Below, in pieces: positions 7,480-16,540 of a stretch of 64,000 nucleotides of DNA (positions are counted from its first letter, which is position 1; each line of letters begins with the position of its first letter). The notes under the pieces are model-generated. The model had not been told where the DNA came from and searched no databases. It was given only the letters and a program-made list of their open reading frames with translations. The DNA comes from Pseudomonas sp. KU26590. Its GTDB lineage: Bacteria; Pseudomonadota; Gammaproteobacteria; Pseudomonadales; Pseudomonadaceae. Location of the stretch: the NCBI RefSeq assembly GCF_026153515.1, contig NZ_CP110644.1, forward strand, positions 842,501-906,500. The letters are read 5' to 3'. Both the position numbers and the translations under genes were made by a program.

Positions 7480-9609
7480 ATGAATACTGAAACGGGTACT
7501 TTTTTGGCTGAGGTGCGTAGCGCGTCAGGGGTTACACAGAAGCAGATAGCTGAGCGGATGAGCGGTAATCAAACACGTGTGTCAAGGATTGAGTCTGGTG
7601 ACGGCGATGCTGCTGACGTCGATGCTTATCTCACCGCAGTTGGCACCCAGCAAGCAGAGCAATTACGTGAACTGCTAAAACAGAGTTGGAACAACCTGCC
7701 CCGACCATCACTCCGTCATCGCGACCTTGAAACGTTGGTAGCCGTAGAGCAGGGTCTTGCGCGCGTTCGGGCATTTCTAAATGACGGGCAGGTCTCCACG
7801 GTTCTCGCAGGCCAAGCACAATTGCTTGATCGGCGTCTGGAGGAAGCAGGAAGATATCTACTTTCGCTAGATCATGAAGTCGTTTACGTTGGAGAGATTG
7901 GCGTCGGCAAGACAACTGCTGCTTGCCGGCAGGCGGGACTAGTCGTGGATGAGGCTACTGCTGCGGATCTAAAAGGGATGCTGCTAGATACCGGCGGTGG
8001 CCGTACTACTTTATGCGATGTGCGCGTTGAGCCAGGTGAACGCTTTGCGCTCATTCTAGAGCCTGTCAGCGATGAGGAAGTTTACAAGTTGGTCACAGAG
8101 ATTTGCCGGAGCCTTTACGAAAGGGCCTCAGGTGAGTTTTCTCAAAGCACCGTTGAGTTCAAGCCGGCAGAAGAGGTCGAGCGAGCCCTCCGTAATATGG
8201 CTGGATTGCATCGCCCTACGCGCGCTCGCAAAGGCCAAGTAACGGCACCTGATCCTGCAATTGAACTATCGAAAAGCTTCCTCTCTCTGGACGCGTTTGC
8301 TGCTGAGTTTGCTGCAAGGCTTACCTTGTGGCGTCGCAGCCGACGGACTATAGAATTCGAAGGCGTGGATGAGAAGGACGGCCGTCAGTGGCTACGCTCC
8401 ACCTTTACTGCAATCAACAACGGCAGGCACGAAGAATTCTCCTTACCTGGCCGTGTCACAATCACCGTACCATTCGCCTTAGTACCTGACTCGCGCTTGT
8501 CCATTGCCATGATTGATACCCGAGGAGTCGATGGCAGTGCGGTTCGCCCCGACATTCTTGAGCATCTGAAAGACTCTAGAGCAATTACGCTTTTGTGCTC
8601 CAAGTGGGGCAGTGCGCCAGACCCCAGTGTTCAAGCCCTCCTTACGCACGTTAATGAGACAGACGCCGATCCAGCACTACTCAAGCGAGTGTCAATTGTC
8701 GCGCTCGCCCGCCAGGGTGACGCGCTTTCGATGCGGCATGATTCGGGGGATGCTGCTGAAGATATTGACGAAGGTTACGACATTAAAATTGGCCAAATCG
8801 AGGATGCTCTTCAGAAAATCGGCTTAGCAGGGATTGAAGCATTTGCTTTTGATGCCAGCACTGATGACCCTTCTTCGCTGACGCACTTCGTGTTGGATCG
8901 CATTTCGGCAATGCGGGGCACACAGGCTGACTCCGCAAAGGCAACGATTGCTACCATTGATCAGATGATTGAAAACCGTGCACAGGCTACCGCGATGGCA
9001 GCATTGAATACGGTAAGCGGTAATCTTGATCGATTTGCAAATCGCAATGCTCAGTTATGCGGCATGCGCCGTCCTGCTTACGATCTCCTTCTTGGGGTCG
9101 TTGGCCAGCTCCATGCTCGAACAGTTTGGGCTGCAACTCGGCGGGCTGGTCGCTTCTGGAACTTCAGCGCTTATCAATATTTGGGCGACGGCGCGGCTGC
9201 TGAAGCCAAGTTTAGATCATCAGCAATACTTGCTGGCTTAACCGCCGTTATCGAATCCGATCTGGATAACGAGGAGCTCGAAAGCGTGCGGGGCTTCCTG
9301 CAGCAAGTGCAGGCCGACGCTGCTCAGTGGGACGCCGACTTCGTTAATGCTGCTCGTCATCACGCTATCGCCGTGTATACACTAGCACTTAGTCAAGACC
9401 GCGAACTTTGGGATGATTGCGAAAAAGAATACGGCTACGGCTTGGGTGGATACCGTGCGGGGGTCAAGGATAAGTTGCGTGCTTGGTTTGAAGAACACAT
9501 GGACCTGCGTGAAGAGCTCGAAAGACGCATAGCGCGCTCTTGGCAGACGAGCTTCATTGCTCCTTTGAAGAAGGCCGCGGGTACAGCTGAATCAACTGGT
9601 GAAGCCTAA
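7480..9609 (+). CDS. XRE HTH fused to dynamin-like GTPase, function unknown
   Basis: A 709-residue protein with an N-terminal XRE helix-turn-helix (about residues 12-60: TQKQIAERMSGNQTRVSRIES) joined to a large GTPase domain. P-loop GEIGVGKTT (about 138-146), a switch I-like GGGRTTLCDV (about 170), the DxxG motif in AMIDTRG (about 345-351) and a weak G4 candidate RQGD (about 410) are seen. The C-terminal 200 residues are helical. Large P-loop GTPases of dynamin type act in membrane remodelling and some in phage defence. The ATG at 7480 has GAGG seven to ten bases upstream. It stands alone with its own promoter, on the strand opposite to the Fic-Hsd-Ptu operon. I cannot name the family. Confidence 0.7.
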   Translation: MNTETGTFLAEVRSASGVTQKQIAERMSGNQTRVSRIESGDGDAADVDAYLTAVGTQQAEQLRELLKQSWNNLPRPSLRHRDLETLVAVEQGLARVRAFLNDGQVSTVLAGQAQLLDRRLEEAGRYLLSLDHEVVYVGEIGVGKTTAACRQAGLVVDEATAADLKGMLLDTGGGRTTLCDVRVEPGERFALILEPVSDEEVYKLVTEICRSLYERASGEFSQSTVEFKPAEEVERALRNMAGLHRPTRARKGQVTAPDPAIELSKSFLSLDAFAAEFAARLTLWRRSRRTIEFEGVDEKDGRQWLRSTFTAINNGRHEEFSLPGRVTITVPFALVPDSRLSIAMIDTRGVDGSAVRPDILEHLKDSRAITLLCSKWGSAPDPSVQALLTHVNETDADPALLKRVSIVALARQGDALSMRHDSGDAAEDIDEGYDIKIGQIEDALQKIGLAGIEAFAFDASTDDPSSLTHFVLDRISAMRGTQADSAKATIATIDQMIENRAQATAMAALNTVSGNLDRFANRNAQLCGMRRPAYDLLLGVVGQLHARTVWAATRRAGRFWNFSAYQYLGDGAAAEAKFRSSAILAGLTAVIESDLDNEELESVRGFLQQVQADAAQWDADFVNAARHHAIAVYTLALSQDRELWDDCEKEYGYGLGGYRAGVKDKLRAWFEEHMDLREELERRIARSWQTSFIAPLKKAAGTAESTGEA

Positions 9610-9720
9610 TGCTACCTGGGAATCCAATCTAGGCTGATTCATCTTGTTGTAGGCCTCTGCTGAAACCGGTGTGTAAATCATGTCCGTAGTAGGCAGGGGC
9701 TAATTTTAGATGAAGAGCAA

Positions 9721-10530
9721 CTAGTCGAGGTCGAGAATTTGCTTAACGGCCACTAACTCCCTGTGTTGACGAAGATACACGATTGCGGCCCTCGAGAGTT
9801 TTGTAGTTTCTCTAGTCATTGCTCTTAGTGTCAACTTTGCCTGCAGAACCTCGTTTGGAGCTCCATATTTTATTGTTTTTATTTGTTTTTCTATTTCTAT
9901 CCTTATTCTGTTGCGCGCTCTGTTGATACGTGTTTCATGTAGATGAAAGATATCTATTGAATTAGAAACTTTACGTTGTTCTTCTAAGTTTGCTTCAGGC
10001 TTCGCTTCGGGTCGACCGTCCCCATCAAACCAAAGCAGCTTCCAATCGTCAGGGTCGAATGGATCAAGGAAGTCTGGCTGTTCTTCTTGCCACGGCTGCT
10101 CAGGCGAATAAGCTCTTTTTTCAGGGTTGACGAGAGGGAATTTACATGCCTTTCCTCCTTGAGTTAGTTCAAAATTTCTTCTACTGTTACAGAAGGTACA
10201 CGCGCAGCGATAGTTTTCCCAATTGAATGCTAACCACCAGTACCCGTCGTGTTCTTTATCATTTTCAACTTTGTTCTTAGGCCGGAAATGATCCACTGGC
10301 ATGTCGGCGCGAATATCCTCGGCCTCACAGTACCAGCATTTTTTCTTTAGGTTCTCTGGGAGAGAGGCATAGAAATCTCTCCAGATATCTGTGGAACTTG
10401 TTTTTTTTAGAATTTCTTTACGTTTATCGACCGACTCAGCTTCTTGCAGCTTCTGCAAAGCTTCAGCGGCTGTATTACGCCAAAGCTCCGTTAAACATTC
10501 TTGAATGTCTTCCTTGCAAATCCAGCGCAT
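9721..10530 (-). CDS. ptuB: HNH nuclease, PtuB / retron-type family
   Basis: A 269-residue HNH endonuclease with zinc-binding pairs CWYC (65-68) and CTFC (111-114), the catalytic VDHFRPK (79-85) and the following YWWLAFNWENYRC block, then FPLVNP and LDPFDPDDW; this order is that of the retron/Septu HNH family (PtuB). PtuB cleaves DNA or RNA when released or guided by the PtuA ATPase. Its ATG overlaps the PtuA stop by one base, so the two are translationally coupled, and it ends the five-gene operon. No reverse transcriptase is near, so this is not a retron. Family call is firm; activity in this setting is inference. Confidence 0.82.
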   Translation of the reverse strand: MRWICKEDIQECLTELWRNTAAEALQKLQEAESVDKRKEILKKTSSTDIWRDFYASLPENLKKKCWYCEAEDIRADMPVDHFRPKNKVENDKEHDGYWWLAFNWENYRCACTFCNSRRNFELTQGGKACKFPLVNPEKRAYSPEQPWQEEQPDFLDPFDPDDWKLLWFDGDGRPEAKPEANLEEQRKVSNSIDIFHLHETRINRARNRIRIEIEKQIKTIKYGAPNEVLQAKLTLRAMTRETTKLSRAAIVYLRQHRELVAVKQILDLD

Positions 10531-12047
10531 TAGAGTGTTTCTCCTAGCTTGCTATGATACTTTTGGACTAGGTAATCCATATAGTCTACATCATCTGTTG
10601 AAAGGCTGAATCCTAACTCATCGAGTTCGGCGTTGATTTCTCTGAGCTCTACCTCTTCTTCCTTGGTTATACTTTCTTTGCTGGCTAAAAAATTTCTCCG
10701 AGTTAGTTTGTCCTGGGTAATACCATCCAGTGTGGTTTTTAGACCAAACATATCGCTCCGTAGCATGAGGTTTATACCCATTCCGCGCGGACTTTCTAAT
10801 GGTATTTCTGCGGTAATGCGGTTTGCGTCTTTTTTCATAACCTGAACCTGACCGCGCTCAAGCTCTGCAATGGCTAATGGGTGGTGAGTCACCATTAATA
10901 GATGGCTGGTCTCATGGTTTGGCACGAACTCCCGCAAAAAATTAAGATACTTAACAGCCCATGATGGATTGAGATGCGTGTCGGGCTCATCGAGTAGAAA
11001 TAGAGAATCTTTACCTCCTGTGAAGTTAAGCAGGCCTAAAACTGTGAGGAGCTGCTGTTCGCCCTCACTGAGCTCTCTAAATGTTAGGGGTAGTTCACTA
11101 TTAGTTACTTTGACTCTAATGCTAACTTCGGAAATGATTTCGGACAAAAGAGTGCTTTCTAGCATTTTAAAAAGTTCGTCGGGTGTCAGGTCTTTAGCGA
11201 ATGTTTTTAAAGATTCTAAATCTGGCAAAAATAAATGAAAAAATTCATTTTTTATATTTTTCCCAGTTAGAGTAATATCCTCTTTTCTTGTTATTTTTGT
11301 CGGCGCTAAGGCATATGGGAAAAGGGCGTCTAAGAATTTTCGAACAACGCCATCTGCGCCCCAAAATAGTTCATTTTTGTCCTTCGCCCAAGAAGGTTGG
11401 CGCATCACAAAGTGGATGCTATCTAAACTCTCAATGCCAAGGTGTGTGCGCAGGAATACTCTTTCTGGGCTGTCTTGCTCTGCGAGAAAGAAAGAAAGTA
11501 ATACAAATTGGCTGTGGTTCGGTTTTGCATAGAAAAGTGGGCGTATATCCCCTTTTAAATTTACATTGTTTTTTAATAATTTTTGATAAAAATCTGTGCG
11601 ATGCTTTCGGAAGTATTTTTCAAGTCGGTCGCTAGGGCCTGAATAATATGCAAATAGATATTTTGGTAGATAGGCCGCAACCCCAGTCTTTTTGTTTCTT
11701 TTTACTTTTGAAAATGGAATGATCTGAATTTCGGATGCTTTCAAGCTTTTCGCCGTTACGAGGTACTGCTTCGCCAGTGTGCCCCTTTCAGGGTCCGCGT
11801 CGATTGTAATTTCTTCCCATCGGTCGGACTTTTCTTCGCCTAGTCTATAAGTGATGCTGTAAGAGAACGGTGGTGGCTCTCCTAGATCTAGGTTGCGAAA
11901 AATAGAAACAAGTGCCTCTAGTACGTTGGATTTTCCAGAACCATTACGTCCAACAATGACGGTCATTAAATTGTCTTCGTCAAAGTCAACTCTAACATTA
12001 TCTAGATTTTTAAATCGGGATCGAATGTGTAGTTTGTCAACTTTCAT
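10530..12047 (-). CDS. ptuA: AAA/ABC-type ATPase, PtuA-like
   Basis: A 505-residue SMC/ABC-like ATPase: Walker A GRNGSGKS (33-40), a long central insertion, signature LSEGEQQ (326-332), Walker B LFLLDEPD (349-356), and the H-loop in MVTHHP (385-390). No TOPRIM domain follows, which sets it apart from OLD nucleases; the partner nuclease is the next gene. In Septu, PtuA forms a ring-like complex that holds PtuB and is controlled by ATP. Its ATG overlaps the hsdS stop by four bases (ATGA). The gene is rich in A+T against the core. Being coupled to hsdS rather than free-standing is the odd point. Confidence 0.82.
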   Translation of the reverse strand: MKVDKLHIRSRFKNLDNVRVDFDEDNLMTVIVGRNGSGKSNVLEALVSIFRNLDLGEPPPFSYSITYRLGEEKSDRWEEITIDADPERGTLAKQYLVTAKSLKASEIQIIPFSKVKRNKKTGVAAYLPKYLFAYYSGPSDRLEKYFRKHRTDFYQKLLKNNVNLKGDIRPLFYAKPNHSQFVLLSFFLAEQDSPERVFLRTHLGIESLDSIHFVMRQPSWAKDKNELFWGADGVVRKFLDALFPYALAPTKITRKEDITLTGKNIKNEFFHLFLPDLESLKTFAKDLTPDELFKMLESTLLSEIISEVSIRVKVTNSELPLTFRELSEGEQQLLTVLGLLNFTGGKDSLFLLDEPDTHLNPSWAVKYLNFLREFVPNHETSHLLMVTHHPLAIAELERGQVQVMKKDANRITAEIPLESPRGMGINLMLRSDMFGLKTTLDGITQDKLTRRNFLASKESITKEEEVELREINAELDELGFSLSTDDVDYMDYLVQKYHSKLGETL

Positions 12048-13687
12048 TCCGCGTTTTCCATGTTGGTCAGTGAAAACCAGTCTTCGTGACTGTTTTTGGG
12101 GCGGTGTTTAATGATTGTTGTTAGAAATAGTTGTTTTCTTAAGTCAAGAAAAAACTGCTCCATCTGGTCAGTGCCAGCATCGCTTGAATAGCCGGCGAAT
12201 TTAAGAAGTTCTAGGCTTGTTAAAGGGCTGCCTGCCTGAACCAGCGCGTCAACAACAGAGATGATTTCTTTCTGAGCTGCTTCTTTGTCTAGAATCATAC
12301 TATTGATTGCTCGCATTATTTTAGGTGTTGTAGAGCGTTGAGTCTTGACGCGATCAAGTAAAGCGGCGGCCGGCTCGTCATTAAGGTCGTGAGGGACTAA
12401 TTCTCCTCGGAATGCTTGAGCCAAGATGCTTTGGCTCAATCGATCGATACGGATTTTGGCAGCTTGGACCTTGCATTCCAGCACATCCACTAACGCGAAA
12501 ATTTTTTCAACGCGACGGGCGATTTCGATCTGCTCGTCTAGCGTAGGGAGAGGAATTTGAAGGGCGCGAACATCGCCGATGTTGATCCCGCGAACTGCAA
12601 CTCCTCGTATTGCGTTTTTCATCCGGCGTTGAGTTGAGTTTGCAAGCAAAACCAGATAGACATAATTTGTTGATATCTCGGGTGATATCGACAGACGTGC
12701 CGTGTCCTGTGTGATATTTGCTCCTTCTAGCTCTGTCGGAATTTTGATTAGTCTTCCAACGCTTCCTCTAATCGAGAGGAGCAAGTCTCCCGCGGATAGC
12801 CGTGCGCGCTTGTATTGGGTATCAATTTCTGGGCTTGTTTTCTTGATCCCCTCAATATTTAGTTTATTCCCTGGAAAGTCGGCAACGCGAATGTAGGGGA
12901 CGCCTTCATCTAACTCTGGGCCCGGTTTAAGAATTCCATAAGTAATTGGTTTGCCAGGGGTGCAAATATCTCTTAGAACTGCGATCTCCCACTCTTCTGG
13001 CAAATCATTAGCGGAAAGGTCATGAGCCTTCTCTGTCGGCTCTGATGCATTGCTACGTGCATGTCCGCCTTCGGTTTCGTGCGCCTTCTTGATTTTTTTA
13101 TGAAGCTCTATGGCACTCATAGATGGAGAAAAACCTCCTCTCCAATCCTCTGTTAATTGTCCAGATGTTGCAGCTGACAGGATGGATTGACGGAGAAGTT
13201 TAAACAGCTCTGGAATATTATCTATACGAGTTTTGATGTTTTTGAGTTTATCCTGTAAAGCGTCAATCTTCTCAGCGATACGAATTTGTTCTTTTAATGG
13301 AGGTAGCGGAATAGTTAAGTTATACGCGTCTTGGCGATTTAATCCAGGTATGGCGGTAGACTTATTCAGCTCGCTCAACCTTAGTTGCTTCAGTAAATAA
13401 AAGCAGAATTTTGGGCTAAGATAATCAAAATTATCGACATAATAAGTCGTGTCTATAGGAGAACAATTTTTTTCTGAAAAGCATACCTCTCCAACACTGC
13501 CTTTACGTCCAATAATAATGGTTGGTGCTGCTGAGAGCCAAGATGAGTGATGGCCCACGATACCGTTCGAACCGTAAACGGGAAATTTGCCTCCATCTCG
13601 ATTAGCTGCAGGTAGAGATTTACCGTATTTGAAATCGATAACCTCTCCGAGTGTCACTGCAAGCCACCCTTGTGGCAGCTCACTCAT
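12044..13687 (-). CDS. hsdS: Type I specificity subunit HsdS with C-terminal extension
   Basis: DNA-recognition subunit of a type I methyltransferase. Two target-recognition domains are seen (MSELPQGW to about residue 130, and EWEIAVLRDIC to about 370), each followed by the conserved IPLPPLKEQ / IPLPTLDEQ start of a spacer helix, and the SQSILAQAFRGELVP end. Normal HsdS stops there at about 440 residues; this one continues about 100 more (KEAAQKEIISVVDALVQAGSPLTSLELLKFAGY), helical and wing-helix-like. Start taken at 13687 since AAGGAG lies nine bases upstream and the ATG overlaps the hsdM stop by eight bases. Confidence 0.9.
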   Translation of the reverse strand: MSELPQGWLAVTLGEVIDFKYGKSLPAANRDGGKFPVYGSNGIVGHHSSWLSAAPTIIIGRKGSVGEVCFSEKNCSPIDTTYYVDNFDYLSPKFCFYLLKQLRLSELNKSTAIPGLNRQDAYNLTIPLPPLKEQIRIAEKIDALQDKLKNIKTRIDNIPELFKLLRQSILSAATSGQLTEDWRGGFSPSMSAIELHKKIKKAHETEGGHARSNASEPTEKAHDLSANDLPEEWEIAVLRDICTPGKPITYGILKPGPELDEGVPYIRVADFPGNKLNIEGIKKTSPEIDTQYKRARLSAGDLLLSIRGSVGRLIKIPTELEGANITQDTARLSISPEISTNYVYLVLLANSTQRRMKNAIRGVAVRGINIGDVRALQIPLPTLDEQIEIARRVEKIFALVDVLECKVQAAKIRIDRLSQSILAQAFRGELVPHDLNDEPAAALLDRVKTQRSTTPKIMRAINSMILDKEAAQKEIISVVDALVQAGSPLTSLELLKFAGYSSDAGTDQMEQFFLDLRKQLFLTTIIKHRPKNSHEDWFSLTNMENAE

Positions 13688-15218
13688 CTTCAGCCGCTCC
13701 TTCATCCGCGCCTAATCCCATTACCTCTGACATCAACTGTTTTTGCGATGACACTTCATACCCCGCCCCGAGTACTTCTATTAGCTGTTCAAGCTCACGC
13801 AATGCGTCGGTCAGTTCGGCCAAAGCTTCGCCGGCTAGCGCTTCCGGTGTGGATAGGTCTGAAGACGAAAGACTTTCAGCGGACTTGAGCCAACTGATAT
13901 CCAAAGAATCGCCTCGCTCTCGGATCTGATCACGGGTAAAAACCCGGAATCGGCTAAGCTCACCGACACCTTCAACATTCTCGGAGCGTGGACTATTACC
14001 GTTAGCATCCTCGCCGTATGCGTGCTCGAAGGCTTTGAGGTTGTTTTCACTGAAAGGCGTACGTTTTCCAAAGTTTGGCATATTGCTGCGAAGGTCATAT
14101 ATCCAAACCCTTTTAGTGCAACTCTTTTCCTGTCGTGGATTGTTGACAGTACCTCGTTGAAAGAAGAGCACATTTGTTTTGACACCTTGAGCGTAGAATA
14201 TGCCGGTGGGAAGACGCAATATGGTGTGTAGGTTGCACCTTTCTAACAAGTCGCGGCGAACGTCGGTCCCGACGCCTGCTTCAAACAATACGTTATCCGG
14301 TAGTACAACGGCAGCACGCCCGCCGGGTTTAAGCCCTAGATAGATGTGCTGCAAAAAAACTAATTGCTTGTTGCTGGTCTTAAATAAGAGATCATCGCGA
14401 GTCGGGCCCCCGCCCCCCTTGGCAGTACCAAATGGGGGATTTGAAAGAATTATGTCGACCTTTGGTTGATTCGCACCGGTTGGGCCGAGAGCGCTGCCCA
14501 AATGTACAATACCTTCCATACCGTGCAACAATGTATTCATAAGTGCCAATCGGCGTGTACCTGGTACTAGTTCGATGCCAGAATATGCGCGAGACCTCTG
14601 AAAATTACGTGCTTTCTCACTCAGCTTTTGGAGATCGTCAGTTTGGCTTTTGATATAAGCGTCGGCGGCGATTAAAAAGCCAGCGGTTCCCGATGCTGGA
14701 TCTTGAATAGTTTCGCCGGCTTGTGGTCGTACGCATCGAATAATACTGTCAATCAGTGGGCGCGGCGTGAAGTACTGACCTGCTCCTGATTTGGTTTCAT
14801 TGGCGTTCTTTTCCAGCAATCCTTCGTAGAGGTCGCCAAGCCCATCCTCTCGGGCGCTAAACCAGTCAATGCTGTCCAAGCTCTTGATCAGTTGCTCAAG
14901 GTGATGTGGCTCTTTCAGGCGCGTTTGAGCTTCGGCATAAATGGCCGCGATCAATGGGTCCTTATTATTTCCAAGATCAACTAGCAACTGCCTGTAATGG
15001 TCGAGCAGTTGTTGTCCAGTTTTTTCTGCTAGATCTGGCCATCGGGCACCGACCGGTAGCTTGTGGCTGAAATCAACATTGTTCTGGACTTGCTCATATT
15101 CCATCTTAATGAATAGAAGTAGCACAAGTTCGGTAACGTAATCACTGTAATTGATGCCGTCATCGCGGAGGATATCGCAGAGAGTCCATAGCTTCTGGAC
15201 GATGTCGCTGTTATTCAT
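13680..15218 (-). CDS. hsdM: Type I methyltransferase subunit HsdM
   Basis: N6-adenine DNA methyltransferase of 512 residues. The HsdM N-terminal helical domain (1-135) is followed by GAGQYFTPR (146-153), the S-adenosylmethionine motif DPASGTAG (173-180) and the catalytic NPPF (260-263). With HsdS it forms the M2S complex that methylates a split target. No HsdR gene exists in the island or elsewhere in the window. Its start overlaps the Fic stop by eight bases. All catalytic motifs are intact, so modification activity is expected. Confidence 0.93.
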   Translation of the reverse strand: MNNSDIVQKLWTLCDILRDDGINYSDYVTELVLLLFIKMEYEQVQNNVDFSHKLPVGARWPDLAEKTGQQLLDHYRQLLVDLGNNKDPLIAAIYAEAQTRLKEPHHLEQLIKSLDSIDWFSAREDGLGDLYEGLLEKNANETKSGAGQYFTPRPLIDSIIRCVRPQAGETIQDPASGTAGFLIAADAYIKSQTDDLQKLSEKARNFQRSRAYSGIELVPGTRRLALMNTLLHGMEGIVHLGSALGPTGANQPKVDIILSNPPFGTAKGGGGPTRDDLLFKTSNKQLVFLQHIYLGLKPGGRAAVVLPDNVLFEAGVGTDVRRDLLERCNLHTILRLPTGIFYAQGVKTNVLFFQRGTVNNPRQEKSCTKRVWIYDLRSNMPNFGKRTPFSENNLKAFEHAYGEDANGNSPRSENVEGVGELSRFRVFTRDQIRERGDSLDISWLKSAESLSSSDLSTPEALAGEALAELTDALRELEQLIEVLGAGYEVSSQKQLMSEVMGLGADEGAAEDE

Positions 15219-16332
15219 GTGTTTCTCGCGGAGGCGTCAGTATTAGGGCGGTGGTTGCGGGGCAATCGCTAGGTGTCGAATGCATACTGCTTAGTTTTTT
15301 CCACTTTGCATTACGTCCTTTTCCTGTAGGCTCAATTAAACCGCCTGCTTTTAATGAGCGGAGAACCAAACGTACGGTGTCCCGGCTCACGCCGGGGCAA
15401 GACTTTTCGATCTCTGAAATCGAAAATAGTCCGGTGCGCTTAAGTGCTTCAGCTCGAACTCTGGCGCTCTTTCCTCTAGGAAGGTAGTCAATAGTGCCTA
15501 CGCGCACCTCAAACTCCTTGTAAGCACGTAGCAAAGCTCCCCAGAAATAGTTGAGCCATGGTTGGACATCGTGTTCACCTTCATGCCAGCCCTGTGAGCT
15601 TGTTTCAAGGGTTCTGTAGTAGCTCTCCTTAGAGTCCTCGAAAATACGCTCAATGCTGATGAAGCGGCCTACGGAATAATCAAGCTGGTAAAGCAGTAGC
15701 AAGGTAAGCAGTCGCGCTACGCGGCCATGCCCATCTGAAAACGGATGTATGCAGAGAAAATCGAGGATACTAAGTGGTACTAGGACCAACGGGTCGGCTA
15801 GATTCTGGTCTAACGCAGTCTGGTAGCGAATGATCGTATCGGCCATCGCCATTGGCCGAAAATGTCCTTCGAGCGGATGTGAGCCAACGGTTGAGCTGCC
15901 AGCAGGGGGACAATCAATTGTGTTGTTTGTTGTCGCTTTCCCATAGTTCTCTTCCTGTGGCAGATACCGGCAAAGCATATTATTTAGCTGCTGGATGATA
16001 CCCTCAGATAACGGCGATACGGCTGCTGCTTCGTGGATTAAAGCAAGAGCATCGCGATATCCGGCTACTTCTTGTTCTGAGCGGGTTTTGGGCTCCGCAT
16101 TTTTCATGATGAGCGATTTCAGCCGCCCAGATGCTACAACCACACCTTCCAAGCGATTCGATGACTCGGAGGACTCAATGGCCGCGAGTTGTTTGAGGCC
16201 TTTGAGAATCCGTGGACGGTGAGCTACGAATAGCTGTTGCTTGCCCCGAAGCTCGCCGAGTGAGCGCAACGTAGCAATCTGAAGACCGTTATAGCGTAGC
16301 CCTGAGAGGAAGTCGGGTGTAAGAGAGTGCAT
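15211..16332 (-). CDS. Fic-domain AMP transferase, class II, with C-terminal wHTH
   Basis: A 373-residue Fic protein. The catalytic loop HPFSDGHGRVAR (196-207) fits HxFx(D/E)GxGRxxR; the second Gly neighbour is His instead of the usual Asn. An N-terminal inhibitory motif SNRLEG (58-63, SxxxEG) marks it as class II, held inactive in cis. Residues about 310-355 form a winged helix (ISEIEKSCPGVSRDTVRLVLRSLKAGGLI) that may bind DNA. Fic enzymes transfer AMP to target proteins. As first gene of the operon it could act as regulator or as a toxin. Fic genes beside hsdMS are known in type I loci; the missing hsdR is not usual. Confidence 0.88.
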   Translation of the reverse strand: MHSLTPDFLSGLRYNGLQIATLRSLGELRGKQQLFVAHRPRILKGLKQLAAIESSESSNRLEGVVVASGRLKSLIMKNAEPKTRSEQEVAGYRDALALIHEAAAVSPLSEGIIQQLNNMLCRYLPQEENYGKATTNNTIDCPPAGSSTVGSHPLEGHFRPMAMADTIIRYQTALDQNLADPLVLVPLSILDFLCIHPFSDGHGRVARLLTLLLLYQLDYSVGRFISIERIFEDSKESYYRTLETSSQGWHEGEHDVQPWLNYFWGALLRAYKEFEVRVGTIDYLPRGKSARVRAEALKRTGLFSISEIEKSCPGVSRDTVRLVLRSLKAGGLIEPTGKGRNAKWKKLSSMHSTPSDCPATTALILTPPRETHE

Positions 16333-16351
16333 CAGGCGTCCCTGTCTTTCT

Positions 16352-16404
16352 AATGGGGTGATCCTAATGCATAACAGGGTATTTGGTTAGTGCTTTACCC
16401 CATT
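16352..16404 (-). promoter_or_regulatory. Probable promoter/operator of the Fic-Hsd-Ptu operon
   Basis: Upstream of the Fic start, AATGGGGT (16352-16359) and its complement ACCCCATT (16397-16404) form an 8-bp inverted repeat around 37 A+T-richer bases, where the operon promoter is expected; no clear -35/-10 pair stands out. AGGGA about nine bases before the Fic ATG serves as ribosome site. Binding by the Fic C-terminal winged helix is a guess. Confidence 0.35.
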
Positions 16405-16447
16405 TAATGCTGTTGAATCCCGGATTCCTTGAGAAGCCGTTGAGTAC

Positions 16448-16540
16448 TACAGCTTTCCGGTGAAAACCTATCCCGCAGCAGGTCTGATTTCTTCATGCTG
16501 GCGTAGTGAGCGTCACATTCCCGGCAGCATCCGAGGATAA
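16448..16540 (+). repeat. Degenerate copies of the mobilisation-type repeat
   Basis: TACAGCTTTCCGGTGAAA then CCTATCCCGC at 16467-16476 nearly repeats the unit at 18139-18168, but the nic-like TATCCTGC has become TATCCCGC and the palindrome 33 bp further is missing. A second echo follows at 16500-16535 (GGCGTAGTGAGCGTCA, CCCGGCAGCATCC), matching the lead-in of the copy near 18257. The rest of this 300-base gap between the Fic gene and the next small gene holds no coding sequence I can support. Confidence 0.55.

Noticed and set aside
9721..12047. A retron with PtuAB effector
   Set aside because: The HNH belongs to the family also found with retrons, but no reverse transcriptase frame (no YADD-type motif) or msr-msd-like region is seen nearby.
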